DNA from: Lachnoanaerobaculum sp. OBRC5-5
GTDB lineage: Bacteria > Bacillota > Clostridia > Lachnospirales > Lachnospiraceae
NCBI RefSeq assembly: GCF_000296385.1
Contig: NZ_JH815185.1
Location: 1,134,684 to 1,198,683, forward strand
Length of the DNA stretch: 64,000 bases
Direction: 5' to 3'
Position numbers and translations under genes: made by a program. Shown here piece by piece: positions 34,206-44,049 of the stretch. Positions within the stretch are counted from its first letter, which is position 1. Every line of letters begins with the position of its first letter. The notes beneath the pieces are model-generated. The model was given only the letters and a program-made list of their open reading frames with translations, was not told the DNA's origin and made no database searches.

Positions 34206-35051
34206 TTATAATCCGTATGTATATGTTTCGGTTTCGGTTTCCCTGCTTTCAGGTTTCTTTAAGCAGAAAATAACAAGCAAAATAACAGCCGGAATAACCA
34301 TTGCATATGATATACGATTTATAGCCGTATTTACCAAATCGGTATTAAGAGCCGGAGGCAGATTTCCGATTGTATTGTTTACCATATGTATAAAAATTGT
34401 GTAAAAAATATTTCTCGTCTTGTAGTAAATAAGCCCCATAATACAGCCCATTATCGCCGTATATACGCTCTGAACAAAGATCATATGCCAGATACCGAAT
34501 AATACTCCGGATACAATTATTGCAAACCACGGACTCTTTGTTATTCTCTCAAGTGAGTTGAAAATAAGCAATCTGAAAAGTATCTCTTCAACTATAGGTC
34601 CTATAATTGATATTGAAAGCAATGACCAGATATATGCTCCCGACTCCAAATCATCATATACTCCTGAAAAATACTCCACATTCTTTGCTATAAAAGGTAT
34701 TGATACCAAAAATCTGTCAACTATTTCAAACCAAAGGCCTGCTATACCATAGAATGCAAATCCCATTACGATACAGAAAATAAACCCTTTTACAAATCCG
34801 AGCTTGATTCCTTTTTCATGCTTCTTAACTATAAATATAGCCAATATCAGATAGATAACAATAAGTACCACCGATATCAATGTATCTACAAAAGCATTTA
34901 TGCTCGGTAAAAGCGCATCAGGTACTATCATATATTTTACATCCAGATAATTAAATCCTCTGAATATAACATCACTTAGCCACTCATAGCTAAGGTATAA
35001 AAGTGCAACCACAATGCACCAAAATACTACATTTTTATAATTTCTCTTCAT
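34206..35051 (-). CDS. CPBP-family intramembrane metalloprotease homologue
   Basis: 281 residues from the ATG at 35051 (AAGGAG eight bases upstream; the longer frame reads back through the terminator of the S1 gene and is rejected). It has about eight hydrophobic segments with motif 1 VEEILFRL (glutamate pair) and motif 2 FGIWHMIF, then VQSVYTAIMG, and near the end FIHMVNNT. It resembles the protein at 12975-13781, with shared FVQSVY and a similar layout, so the two are probably paralogues. Substrate unknown; it may process or protect envelope proteins. Confidence 0.88.
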   Translation of the reverse strand: MKRNYKNVVFWCIVVALLYLSYEWLSDVIFRGFNYLDVKYMIVPDALLPSINAFVDTLISVVLIVIYLILAIFIVKKHEKGIKLGFVKGFIFCIVMGFAFYGIAGLWFEIVDRFLVSIPFIAKNVEYFSGVYDDLESGAYIWSLLSISIIGPIVEEILFRLLIFNSLERITKSPWFAIIVSGVLFGIWHMIFVQSVYTAIMGCIMGLIYYKTRNIFYTIFIHMVNNTIGNLPPALNTDLVNTAINRISYAMVIPAVILLVIFCLKKPESRETETETYTYGL

Positions 35052-35072
35052 ACATCTCCTTATTTTTCCGTT

Positions 35073-35105
35073 AAAAAGGTCGCAGATGAAAACACCTACG
35101 ACCTT
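35073..35105 (-). terminator. Terminator after the S1-domain protein gene
   Basis: AAGGTCGTAGGTG pairs with CATCTGCGACCTT (two wobble pairs) around a TTTT loop, followed by TTTAA on the minus strand, 20 bases after the stop. Confidence 0.85.
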
Positions 35106-35124
35106 GTATAAACTAAAGTATTTA

Positions 35125-36231
35125 TTATTCTTCAACAGACTCTGAAGTTCTTGCGTTCTCTTTCTCAAGCTCTTCATTTGCCTGTGTCAAAGCCTTGATA
35201 CTTAATGAGATCTTCTTGTCTGCCTCATTGAACTCAACGATAACAGCCTCAACCTCATCTCCTACCTTAAGTACATCTGAAGGTTTTTCAACATGGTCAT
35301 GTGAAATCTGAGATACATGCAACAATGCATCAACACCGTTTGAAATCTCAACGAATGCTCCGAAATCTGTCATTCTTGCAACTTTACCCTTAACAACATT
35401 ACCACGTGCGAACTTCTCTTCAGCGTCAAGCCATGGATTCTGATCAGGGAACTTCATTGAAAGTGCGATCTTCTCACCTGAGATATCCTTAATGAAGGCT
35501 GTAACGGTATCACCTGACTTAAATACCTTCTTTGGATTCTCTACTCTACCCCAGCTCATCTCTGAGATATGTAAAAGACCGTCTGCACCACCAAGGTCAA
35601 CAAATGCTCCGAAATCTGTAACATTCTTTACTGTACCTTCAATTACATCACCCGGTGTTATCTTCTCAAATAAAGCCTTCTTCTGCTCTTCCTTCTTAGC
35701 TACAAGAAGCTGCTTTCTGTCACCGATGATTCTTCTTCTCTTAGGATTGAACTCTGTGATAACGAACTCAATCTCTGTATCCTTATATTTAGATAAATCT
35801 CTTTCAAATGTATCTGATACAAGTGATGCAGGTATAAATACTCTTGCATCCTCTACCACTACACTGAGACCACCCTCAACTACCTGTACAACTTTTCCTG
35901 TAAGAACCTCATGGTTGTTGAAAGCATCCTCAAGCTTCTTATTACCTCTATCTTGAGCCAATCTCTTGTATGAGAGGAGAACCTGACCTTCTCCGTCGTT
36001 TATCTTTAAGACTTTTGCTTCCATGTCATCACCGACATTTACAACTGTTCTTAAATCTAAACCGTTGTCATTACTATATTCACTTCTTGTGATGATACCA
36101 TCTGACTTAAATCCGACATTAAGAATGATCTGATCTTCCTTAACATCAATTACCTTACCGTTGACAACTTCTCCCGTGTGTAGAGTCTTGAATGACTCAT
36201 CTAACATTTGTTCAAAACTTAGATCTGACAA
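35125..36231 (-). CDS. rpsA: S1 RNA-binding protein (ribosomal protein S1 type)
   Basis: 368 residues with four S1 domains, at about 14-85, 100-165, 185-255 and 270-340. Domains 3 and 4 are the most canonical (TDFGAFVDLGGADGLLHISE; TDFGAFVEISNGVDALLHVS). I place the start at a TTG (36231), nine bases after GAGGAGG, giving MSDLSFEQM, the usual N-terminus; this start overlaps ispH by 20 bases. It probably helps mRNA binding at the 30S subunit, as S1 does, though Firmicute S1 homologues differ in being dispensable in some species. In many Clostridia ispH and this gene are fused; here they are separate. Confidence 0.93.
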   Translation of the reverse strand: MSDLSFEQMLDESFKTLHTGEVVNGKVIDVKEDQIILNVGFKSDGIITRSEYSNDNGLDLRTVVNVGDDMEAKVLKINDGEGQVLLSYKRLAQDRGNKKLEDAFNNHEVLTGKVVQVVEGGLSVVVEDARVFIPASLVSDTFERDLSKYKDTEIEFVITEFNPKRRRIIGDRKQLLVAKKEEQKKALFEKITPGDVIEGTVKNVTDFGAFVDLGGADGLLHISEMSWGRVENPKKVFKSGDTVTAFIKDISGEKIALSMKFPDQNPWLDAEEKFARGNVVKGKVARMTDFGAFVEISNGVDALLHVSQISHDHVEKPSDVLKVGDEVEAVIVEFNEADKKISLSIKALTQANEELEKENARTSESVEE

Positions 36232-37060
36232 TATTTTGAACCTCCTCAATGATATGTTTTGGGGTTGACGCCCCTGCTGTAATACCTACACTATCCACAG
36301 AAAGTAAAGCATCATAATCTAGGTCTTCAAGAGTTTGAATAAAAACTGTATTCTTACATTCTTCCTGACATATTTCCACAAGCTTGCCTGTATTGGAGCT
36401 TTTTTTGTCTCCGATAACTATCATGGCATCCACATTTGATGCTATATTTTTTGCCTCAGCTTGTCTTTCCTGTGTTGCATTGCAAATCGTATTAAAACAT
36501 CTTACATCATAACCCAAAAGCGATATTTTATCAATGATTTCTTGAAATTTTTTATGATTAAATGTCGTTTGAGCCACAATTATTATTTCTTTATCTTTTT
36601 TTAATTCTAAATTTATAAATTGTTCGATGTTTTCAACCGCATAGGTATTTTCATCTCCCCAGCCTCTTATTCCCATCACTTCGGGATGCTCGGGATTTCC
36701 GATTATTACCACAGTTTTTCCTTTACCGCTTTGTACGGAAACTATGGCATGAATTTTTTTAACAAAAGGACAGGTGGCATCCACCACTCTATGTCCGCTT
36801 CTTTTTACAAAATTAAATATCTCTCTGCTTACCCCATGTGAGCGTATGATTACAGTGCCTTTAGGCAGTGAAGCCAAATCTTCTATCTTCACGGCCTCCA
36901 CACCTCTTTTTTTCATATCCTTCACAACTTCCTCATTGTGAATTATGGGTCCCAGAGTATAGACTATATCATTGCCTTTTTTGGCTTCTTCATATACGGT
37001 GTTTACCGCTTTTTCAACTCCGAAGCAAAAACCGGCACTTTTTGCTAATTCGACTTTCAT
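36212..37060 (-). CDS. ispH: 4-hydroxy-3-methylbut-2-enyl diphosphate reductase
   Basis: 282 residues. The iron-sulfur ligand cysteines are in AGFCFGVEKAV (C12), DATCPFVKK (about 95) and TICNATQERQ (about 192), and the active-site glutamate region is VIIGNPEHPEV (about 119). The enzyme makes IPP and DMAPP in the last step of the MEP pathway, whose first enzyme (dxs) lies at 54204. It starts four bases inside the end of cmk. Confidence 0.96.
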   Translation of the reverse strand: MKVELAKSAGFCFGVEKAVNTVYEEAKKGNDIVYTLGPIIHNEEVVKDMKKRGVEAVKIEDLASLPKGTVIIRSHGVSREIFNFVKRSGHRVVDATCPFVKKIHAIVSVQSGKGKTVVIIGNPEHPEVMGIRGWGDENTYAVENIEQFINLELKKDKEIIIVAQTTFNHKKFQEIIDKISLLGYDVRCFNTICNATQERQAEAKNIASNVDAMIVIGDKKSSNTGKLVEICQEECKNTVFIQTLEDLDYDALLSVDSVGITAGASTPKHIIEEVQNIVRSKF

Positions 37061-37722
37061 CTTTCCTCTTTTACCATCGACAGTATCTTTGATACCACCT
37101 CTTCAAGTGTCATATCGGATGAATCCAGATAATAGGCATCATCAGCCTGCTTTAAAGGTGAAATCTCTCTGTTCATATCGGCTTCATCCCTTTTTATTAT
37201 CTCATCCTCTATATCATTTATATCCAAATCAGTCTGTCCCTTTTCTAAAAGTTCCAGATATCTTCTTTTAGCTCTGACTTTTGAACTTGCACTTAAATAA
37301 ATCTTTAAATCGGCATTTGGAAGTACTACGGTACCTATATCTCTGCCGTCCATCACCACATTTTCTTTTTGTGCAAGTTTTCTTTGAAGTGCCACCAGCT
37401 TTTCTCTCACACTGCCTATTGCACTGAATTTACTTGCCAGTTTTCCTATCTCTTCAAGTCGTAACTTACCTGTGACATCTTCTCCGTTTAGGATAACTTT
37501 CTGTGCACCGTCTTCGTACTTTATGCTTATCTCAAGCTTGTCCAACAAAGATTCGATTCTGCTGTCCGTACCGTCCGCCACATTATTCTCCAAAAAGAAA
37601 AGCGCCACAGCTCTGTACATTGCACCTGTGTCTATATAAATATATCCGAGTCTTTTACTTAAGGCCTTTGCTATACTCGATTTACCCGCTCCCGCAGGTC
37701 CGTCAATCGCTATACTGTTCAT
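37057..37722 (-). CDS. cmk: Cytidylate kinase
   Basis: 221 residues from the ATG at 37722 (AAGGAG eight bases upstream; this start lies 20 bases inside the BaiN-like gene). P-loop DGPAGAGKSSIA (6-17), YIDTGAMYRA (about 32-41) with the CMP-binding residues, and VMDGRDIGTVV (about 125-135) are all intact. It phosphorylates CMP and dCMP. Part of the BaiN-cmk-ispH-S1 run common in Clostridia. Confidence 0.96.
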   Translation of the reverse strand: MNSIAIDGPAGAGKSSIAKALSKRLGYIYIDTGAMYRAVALFFLENNVADGTDSRIESLLDKLEISIKYEDGAQKVILNGEDVTGKLRLEEIGKLASKFSAIGSVREKLVALQRKLAQKENVVMDGRDIGTVVLPNADLKIYLSASSKVRAKRRYLELLEKGQTDLDINDIEDEIIKRDEADMNREISPLKQADDAYYLDSSDMTLEEVVSKILSMVKEER

Positions 37723-38944
37723 TTCCTGCTCCTTCTCCTGCCGCATATCCTGTTGACCATGCTATCTGTAGATTATAACCGCCTGTAAATGCATCCAAAT
37801 CAAGCACCTCACCTGCAAAGAACAAGCCCTTTATTTTCTTTGATTCCATAGTCTTCGGATTTATTTGTGAAACTTCAACTCCGCCCTTTGTTATTATAGC
37901 TTCATTAAAGCCTCTTGTAGAGCTTATCACATATTCCAGATTTTTTGTAGCATGAACAAGACTGTGTCTTTCCTCTTTTGTAAGTAGGTTCACCTTCTTA
38001 TCGGGATCAAGTTTACTTTGATAAATAACCTCATCTATCAGCTTTGCAGGAAAGAGTTTATTTAAAGAGTTCTTCAAACTTTTATTTTTTTGCTCCGCAA
38101 AATCTCGTAGAATTCTTTCATCAAGCTTTTCATCATCCAGAGCCGGCTTTAAATCAATGCTTAGTCTGTAGCCTTTTATATTTTTGTTTCCGATAACTGC
38201 AGATGCGGATATTATTACAGGTCCGCTCACTCCGAAATGTGTGAAAAGCATTTCACCGAATTCATCATATACAAGCTTTTTGTCATTGTAGATATAAGCA
38301 TGGATATTCTTTAAAGAAAGCCCCTGTAATGCCTTTATTCTCTCGCCCTCAATGTTAAAAGGTACTAAAGAAGGATAGAGCTTACTTACACTTAAGCCTG
38401 CCTCTTTGGCAAATCTGTAGCCGTCACCGTCGGAACCTGTAGCCTGATATGATATTCCGCCTGTAGCAACTATTACGGCATCCGCCATGATTTTATTTTT
38501 TTCGATTGCCACACCGATACATCTGTCATTTTCTATTATAAGCTCGTCCACCTTGGTGTTAAGTCTTATATCCACATGCAAATCTCTTATTGCATTTTCA
38601 AGTGACTTTATTATATCCGAGGAATGGTCGCTGACAGGAAATACTCTGTTTCCTCTTTCAATCTTAAGCTTTGTACCGTTGTTCTCTACAAGATTCATAA
38701 TATCTTCATTTGTGAAGTTTTTAAACGCACTGAATAAAAATCTTTTATTACTTACAACATTTTCCATCACCGTATTCATGTCTGAGGCATTTGTAAGATT
38801 ACATCTGCCCTTGCCTGTAATAAATATCTTTTTACCGAGTTTTTCATTTTTCTCCAGCAGTATTACCTGCTTTGATGTTAAAGCAGCGGAGTATGCTGCT
38901 ATCATTCCTGCCGCACCTCCGCCTATTATTATTACCTTTGCCAT
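37703..38944 (-). CDS. BaiN/HI0933-like FAD-dependent oxidoreductase
   Basis: 413 residues. The dinucleotide-binding start is IIGGGAAGMIAAYSAA (5-20) and GKGRCNLTNA (about 43-52) is the family hallmark. Near the C-terminus are GGVEVSQINPKTMESK and FFAGEVLDLDAFTGGYN, which close the flavin site. The family includes a proposed 3-dehydro-bile-acid delta(4,6)-reductase, but most members lie beside cmk and have no proven activity; I do not assign a substrate. The start has only a weak ribosome site, one base after lysC. Confidence 0.9.
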   Translation of the reverse strand: MAKVIIIGGGAAGMIAAYSAALTSKQVILLEKNEKLGKKIFITGKGRCNLTNASDMNTVMENVVSNKRFLFSAFKNFTNEDIMNLVENNGTKLKIERGNRVFPVSDHSSDIIKSLENAIRDLHVDIRLNTKVDELIIENDRCIGVAIEKNKIMADAVIVATGGISYQATGSDGDGYRFAKEAGLSVSKLYPSLVPFNIEGERIKALQGLSLKNIHAYIYNDKKLVYDEFGEMLFTHFGVSGPVIISASAVIGNKNIKGYRLSIDLKPALDDEKLDERILRDFAEQKNKSLKNSLNKLFPAKLIDEVIYQSKLDPDKKVNLLTKEERHSLVHATKNLEYVISSTRGFNEAIITKGGVEVSQINPKTMESKKIKGLFFAGEVLDLDAFTGGYNLQIAWSTGYAAGEGAGNEQYSD

Positions 38945-38945
38945 T

Positions 38946-40265
38946 TTAAGATACCGATTTTACAAACATATCATATATAGCCTTTATAGTTGTTTCAAAG
39001 TCATTTTCTTTAACGCCTACAATGATATTAAGCTCTGATGAACCCTGATCTATCATCTTTACATTGACTCTGGCATGTGCAAGTGCCGCAAATATTCTTC
39101 CTGCAGTACCTCTGTTTGCCTTCATTCCTCTGCCAACCACAGCTATAAGTGCAAGTCCCGACTCCATCTCTACAGTATCAGGTCCTACGGCTCTGTGTAT
39201 ACCTGAAACTATCTGCTGCTCATGCTCTTCAAACTCGGACTGATGTACAAGTACGGTCATAGTGTCAATACCTGAAGGCATATGCTCTATAGAGATATTG
39301 TTCTGTGCAAAAACATCCAATACTCTTGCGCAGAAACCTACCTCAGAGTTCATCATTGCCTTATCGACATTTATAGCACAAAATCCCTTCTTTCCGGCAA
39401 TACCTGTGATAGTAAATTTGGAACTCTTGCAAGTACTCTCTACTATCATTGTACCCTTATCTTCCGGCTTGTTGGTATTTCTGATATTAATAGGAATACC
39501 CTCTTTTCTTACAGGGAAGATTGCATCCTCATGAAGTACTGAAGCACCCATATATGCAAGCTCTCTAAGCTCCTTATATGTTATCGACTCTATGGTCTCA
39601 GGATTTGGTATAATTCTTGGGTCTGCCACCAAAAAGCCTGATACATCTGTCCAGTTCTCATACAAATCGGCCTTTATACCTCTTGCAATTATAGAGCCTG
39701 TTATATCTGAACCGCCTCTTGAAAATGTTCTGATTTTTCCCGAATGATCACTACCGTAAAATCCGGGGATTACCGCTCTTTGAACTTTCTCAAGTCTCTC
39801 GGAAACTTCCTTGTTTGTAGCCTCCGCATCAAATGTACCGTCTTCAAAGAAGAAAATCATCTCTGCAGGATCTATAAACTCAACTCCAAGATATTTTGCC
39901 ATTATAATACCGTTTAAATACTCACCTCTTGAAGCGGCGTACTCTCTTCCGGCTTTAATTAAAAACTGTTCTTCTATTTTTGCGAACTCATGATCAAGAT
40001 TTAAATCAAGTGAAAGTCCGTCTATAATTTCCTCATATCTTGCTTTTATTTTTTCAAATTTCTTTTTGTATGAACCGCCTTCTACAGCCGCATCATATGT
40101 CTCATATAAAAGGTCTGTTACCTTCTCATCCTTGGAATTTCTTTTTCCCGGTGCGGATGGAACAACAAATCTTCTTGATTTATCAGCCTTTATGATATCT
40201 CCCACTTTTTTAAATTGATGTGCACTGGCCAGTGAGCTGCCTCCAAATTTTACTACTTTTATCAT
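38946..40265 (-). CDS. lysC: Aspartate kinase
   Basis: 439 residues from the ATG at 40265 (GGAG six bases upstream). The kinase start is VKFGGSSLA (4-12), the substrate region includes FSRGGSDITG (about 184-193), and two C-terminal ACT-type domains (about 305-435) provide feedback control. It phosphorylates aspartate, feeding lysine, threonine and methionine synthesis. It is not next to dapA/dapB here and no lysine riboswitch is present upstream (the gap to purL is 27 bases). Confidence 0.94.
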   Translation of the reverse strand: MIKVVKFGGSSLASAHQFKKVGDIIKADKSRRFVVPSAPGKRNSKDEKVTDLLYETYDAAVEGGSYKKKFEKIKARYEEIIDGLSLDLNLDHEFAKIEEQFLIKAGREYAASRGEYLNGIIMAKYLGVEFIDPAEMIFFFEDGTFDAEATNKEVSERLEKVQRAVIPGFYGSDHSGKIRTFSRGGSDITGSIIARGIKADLYENWTDVSGFLVADPRIIPNPETIESITYKELRELAYMGASVLHEDAIFPVRKEGIPINIRNTNKPEDKGTMIVESTCKSSKFTITGIAGKKGFCAINVDKAMMNSEVGFCARVLDVFAQNNISIEHMPSGIDTMTVLVHQSEFEEHEQQIVSGIHRAVGPDTVEMESGLALIAVVGRGMKANRGTAGRIFAALAHARVNVKMIDQGSSELNIIVGVKENDFETTIKAIYDMFVKSVS

Positions 40266-40292
40266 TATCTTCTCCAAACCTTTTTATCTGAT

Positions 40293-43200
40293 TTATCTGA
40301 AATATTTTACACCAGATTCAAAGATTTGCAAGTCCTGTTTTTCAAAAACATTTATAGCGACACCGTTTTCTCTTCTCTCTGAGTGTGCCATCTTACCGAA
40401 AATCCTTCCGTCAGAGCTTGTAATTCCCTCTATGGCCGCATAAGAACCGTTCGGATTGTACTCACCGCACATGGTAGGATTTCCGTTTAAATCCACATAT
40501 CTTGTAGCTACCTGACCGTTTTTAAACAACTCATCTATTTTTTCTTTCGTAGCTACAAATCTTCCCTCTCCATGTGAAACCGGATTTGCATACACATCTC
40601 CGAGTTTTGCATTCATAAGCCATGGTGATTTATTACTTACCGTCTTAAGATATGCCATTTTTGAAATATGTCTGCCGATAGTATTTGTAGCCAAAGTTGC
40701 TGAAAGCTCTTCCTGTTCTTTTATATTTCCGTCAGGCAAAAGTCCAAGCTTTATAAGTGTCTGGAATCCGTTGCATATTCCAAGTATCAGACCGTCCCTG
40801 CTCAGCAAATCTTCGATCTCTTTTTTCAAAATTTCATTTCTGAACACTGTTGCAAAAAACTTTGCGGAACCGTCAGGCTCATCACCCGCAGAAAATCCTC
40901 CCGGGAACATTATTATCTGTGAATTTCTTATTTCATTTTTATATTGCTCTACAGATTCCTTTATAGCCAAAGGCGAACTGTTTCTAAATACAAATGCCTC
41001 CACACTTGCACCGGCTCTTCTAAATGCTCTTATTGAATCATACTCGCAGTTGGTTCCCGGCATAACCGGAATAAACACTTTAGGATTTGCATTTTTTTCT
41101 TTTGCAATATAAATGCTCTCAGCCCTATATATTTTATCTTCAAGTACCTCTTTATTTAAAGGCTCTTCCACTGACGGGAATACACTCTCAAGCGGTTTTT
41201 TCCAGTTTTTTAATATCTTATCAAGTGAAATCTCTTCCGCATTTACTATGATCTTCGGCTCTCTAATTACCTCTCCAAGATAAATTGCTCCTTCAAAATG
41301 AAGTTCCGACTCGGATTCCAGCAAAAAGCCTCCAAACTCCGGAGCAAATAAAGTCTCTTCATCCGCTTTAAGGCTTACACCTAACATATTTCCAAAGCAC
41401 ATCTTTGAAACAGCCTCCGCTATTCCGTTTCTCTCCAAAACAAATGCACTTACTATTTTTTTATTTGTTATCTCTGTTTGAATATCACTGTATATTCTCT
41501 TTAAATATTCAAAATCGGGAAGATTATATTTATCTCTCTTTAATTTTACGAAGTAGAGCTTATTCCCGGCTTTTTTCAGCTCTGTAGATATAATATTTTT
41601 ATTATCACCTACCGCCACTGCAAAAGAAACCAAGGTAGGAGGTACATTTATATCATTAAATGAACCCGACATTGAGTCCTTGCCTCCTATGGATGCAAGC
41701 CCAAGCTTCATCTGTGCTTCATAAGCTCCAAGAAGTGCCGACAGCGGCTCTCCCCAAGTCGAGCTCTCAGTCATTCTTCTAAAGTATTCCTGGAAAGTAA
41801 AATGTACCTTTTTATAATCTCCGCCTGCGGCTACAATTTTACTTAAAGAGCTGACTATAGCATACATTGCCCCATGATATGGACTCCAGCTTGACAGATA
41901 CGGATCAAATCCATAGCTCATAATGGTAACCGCATCACTTTCTTCATCCAAAAGCGGCAGCTTGGCTACCATACTTTGAGTCTCTGAAAGCTGATATTTT
42001 CCGCCGTATGGCATGAGTACACTTTTTCCTCCTATACTTGAGTCAAACATCTCCACAAGTCCCTTTTGTGAAGCCACATTCAAGTCGGAAACTGTTTTCA
42101 GCCATCTTTTTTCTATGTTTTTTTCTGTTTTGTTGTATTCAAAAGGATTTTCTGCTTCATTTGGCGCTTTCACATAAACATCTGTTGTGGAGGTGGCACC
42201 GTTTGTATCAAGAAATGCCCTTGATAAATCGACTATAGTTTTGCCTCTCCATGTCATTTGCAGCCTTTTTTCTTCCAAAACCTTTGCTACAATACTTGTC
42301 TCAAGATTTTCTTCCTCTGCATATTTGCAAAATTCTTCTACCGATTCAGGTGCAAGTACCACAGCCATTCTCTCCTGTGATTCCGAGATTGCAAGCTCCG
42401 TGCCGTCAAGTCCCGCATATTTTTTAGGCACTTTATCAAGATCGATAATAAGTCCGTCTGCAAGTTCTCCTATTGCCACAGACACTCCACCTGCACCGAA
42501 GTCGTTGCATTTCTTTATAAGTATTGTCACCTCAGGTCTTTTAAAAAGCCTTTGTATCTTTCTTTCGGTAGGTGCATTACCCTTTTGTACCTCCGCACCT
42601 GCAGTCATTATGGAATCGGTCTTGTGAACTTTGCTTGAACCTGTAGCACCTCCTATGCCGTCTCTTCCTGTTCTGCCTCCCAGAAGTACTATAATATCAC
42701 CGGGGTCTGAAGTTTTTCTGATAACATTTGCTCTCTTTGCGGCTCCCATTACCGCTCCGATTTCCATTCTCTTTGCGACGTAGTTAGGATGATAAATTTC
42801 TTTTACATAGCCGGTAGCCAGACCTATCTGATTGCCATATGATGAATATCCGTGTGCGGCTCCTGTCACTATCTTTCTTTGAGGAAGTTTGCCATGCATT
42901 GTCTTTTCAATAGGCAATGTAGGATCTGCGGCACCTGTAATTCTCATGGCCTGATACACATAAGTTCTCCCTGAGAGAGGATCTCTTATAGCACCTCCAA
43001 GGCAGGTTGCCGCCCCACCGAAAGGCTCTATTTCCGTAGGGTGGTTATGAGTTTCATTCTTAAAATTGATAAGCCACTCCTCCTTTTTACCGTCTACTAA
43101 AATAGGTACAACGATTGAACAGGCGTTTATCTCATCACTTTCCTCCACATCGGTAAGAATATTGTCGGCCTTAAGCTTCTTCATAGCCAAAAGTGCAATA

Positions 43201-44027
43201 TCCATCAGACAGATTTTTTTATCTTTTTTGTCCTTATAAAGTACCTTTCTGTCATTTAAATATCTTTCATATGATTCTTTTGCGGGAACGCCAAAAAATC
43301 CCTCCTCAAAGCTTACGTCTTTTAGCTGAGTTGAAAAAGTGGTATGTCTACAGTGGTCTGACCAATATGTATCCAATACTCTTATCTCAGTGACAGAGGG
43401 ATTTCTGTTTTCATCATTTTTTAAATAATCTTGTATAAATTTAAAGTCATCAAATGTCATAGCCAAGGAAAGACTCTCATAACAATCTTTCAAGGCTTTT
43501 TCATCCATAGTTATAAAGCCTTCTATAGACTCTACATCCTTAGGCATTTCAAAGTCTTTTTTTAAAGTTTCGGGTATAGACTCATCGGCAATCCTTGAGT
43601 CTACAGGATTTATACAGTAATCTCTTATCCTCTCCTTGTCGGCTTCACTAAACCGCCCTGAGAAAATATAAGTTGTTGCGGAGCGGATATTTATATCATC
43701 TTCACTTCCCAGCAGCTTCACACATTGTATGGCGGAGTCAGCCCTTTGATCAAACTGTCCCGGCAAATACTCTACAGTAAAGTAAAAATCACTTTCAAGA
43801 TGTGAAAACTTACTCTCAAAGCAGATATCCAGCGGCGGCTCACAAAATATAGTACCCAGGCTTTTTTTATAGTCTTCATCCGATATGTTTTCAATATCGT
43901 ATCTGACCAAAACCCTGACATTATCAAGGTTTTTCAAGCCCAAATAGCTCCTAAGCTCACCCGAAAGTTCCTTTGCTCTGATAGCAAAATCCGGCTTCTT
44001 TTCTACATAAATCCTTCTAACGCCCAT
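40293..44027 (-). CDS. purL: Phosphoribosylformylglycinamidine synthase, large single-chain type
   Basis: 1244 residues, the long form that joins the PurS-like, PurL and PurQ parts. The family motif WSDHCRHTTF is near 227, the ATP region has GAGGVSVAIGELADG near 515, and a second AIRS-like half contains SIGGKDSMSGSF near 780. The glutaminase domain shows FPGGFSAGDEPDGS near 1045, the nucleophile in LGICNGFQTL near 1085 and VSHGEGRF near 1165. It makes FGAM from FGAR and glutamine in purine synthesis. Other pur genes are not in the window. The GGAGG site is strong. Confidence 0.96.
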   Translation of the reverse strand: MGVRRIYVEKKPDFAIRAKELSGELRSYLGLKNLDNVRVLVRYDIENISDEDYKKSLGTIFCEPPLDICFESKFSHLESDFYFTVEYLPGQFDQRADSAIQCVKLLGSEDDINIRSATTYIFSGRFSEADKERIRDYCINPVDSRIADESIPETLKKDFEMPKDVESIEGFITMDEKALKDCYESLSLAMTFDDFKFIQDYLKNDENRNPSVTEIRVLDTYWSDHCRHTTFSTQLKDVSFEEGFFGVPAKESYERYLNDRKVLYKDKKDKKICLMDIALLAMKKLKADNILTDVEESDEINACSIVVPILVDGKKEEWLINFKNETHNHPTEIEPFGGAATCLGGAIRDPLSGRTYVYQAMRITGAADPTLPIEKTMHGKLPQRKIVTGAAHGYSSYGNQIGLATGYVKEIYHPNYVAKRMEIGAVMGAAKRANVIRKTSDPGDIIVLLGGRTGRDGIGGATGSSKVHKTDSIMTAGAEVQKGNAPTERKIQRLFKRPEVTILIKKCNDFGAGGVSVAIGELADGLIIDLDKVPKKYAGLDGTELAISESQERMAVVLAPESVEEFCKYAEEENLETSIVAKVLEEKRLQMTWRGKTIVDLSRAFLDTNGATSTTDVYVKAPNEAENPFEYNKTEKNIEKRWLKTVSDLNVASQKGLVEMFDSSIGGKSVLMPYGGKYQLSETQSMVAKLPLLDEESDAVTIMSYGFDPYLSSWSPYHGAMYAIVSSLSKIVAAGGDYKKVHFTFQEYFRRMTESSTWGEPLSALLGAYEAQMKLGLASIGGKDSMSGSFNDINVPPTLVSFAVAVGDNKNIISTELKKAGNKLYFVKLKRDKYNLPDFEYLKRIYSDIQTEITNKKIVSAFVLERNGIAEAVSKMCFGNMLGVSLKADEETLFAPEFGGFLLESESELHFEGAIYLGEVIREPKIIVNAEEISLDKILKNWKKPLESVFPSVEEPLNKEVLEDKIYRAESIYIAKEKNANPKVFIPVMPGTNCEYDSIRAFRRAGASVEAFVFRNSSPLAIKESVEQYKNEIRNSQIIMFPGGFSAGDEPDGSAKFFATVFRNEILKKEIEDLLSRDGLILGICNGFQTLIKLGLLPDGNIKEQEELSATLATNTIGRHISKMAYLKTVSNKSPWLMNAKLGDVYANPVSHGEGRFVATKEKIDELFKNGQVATRYVDLNGNPTMCGEYNPNGSYAAIEGITSSDGRIFGKMAHSERRENGVAINVFEKQDLQIFESGVKYFR

Positions 44028-44049
44028 CTTTTTTCCTCCTCGGAAACCA

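Noticed and set aside
35052-35177. N-terminal extension of the CPBP gene at 34206
   Set aside because: It would start inside the S1 gene and pass through its terminator; a strong ribosome site supports the ATG at 35051.
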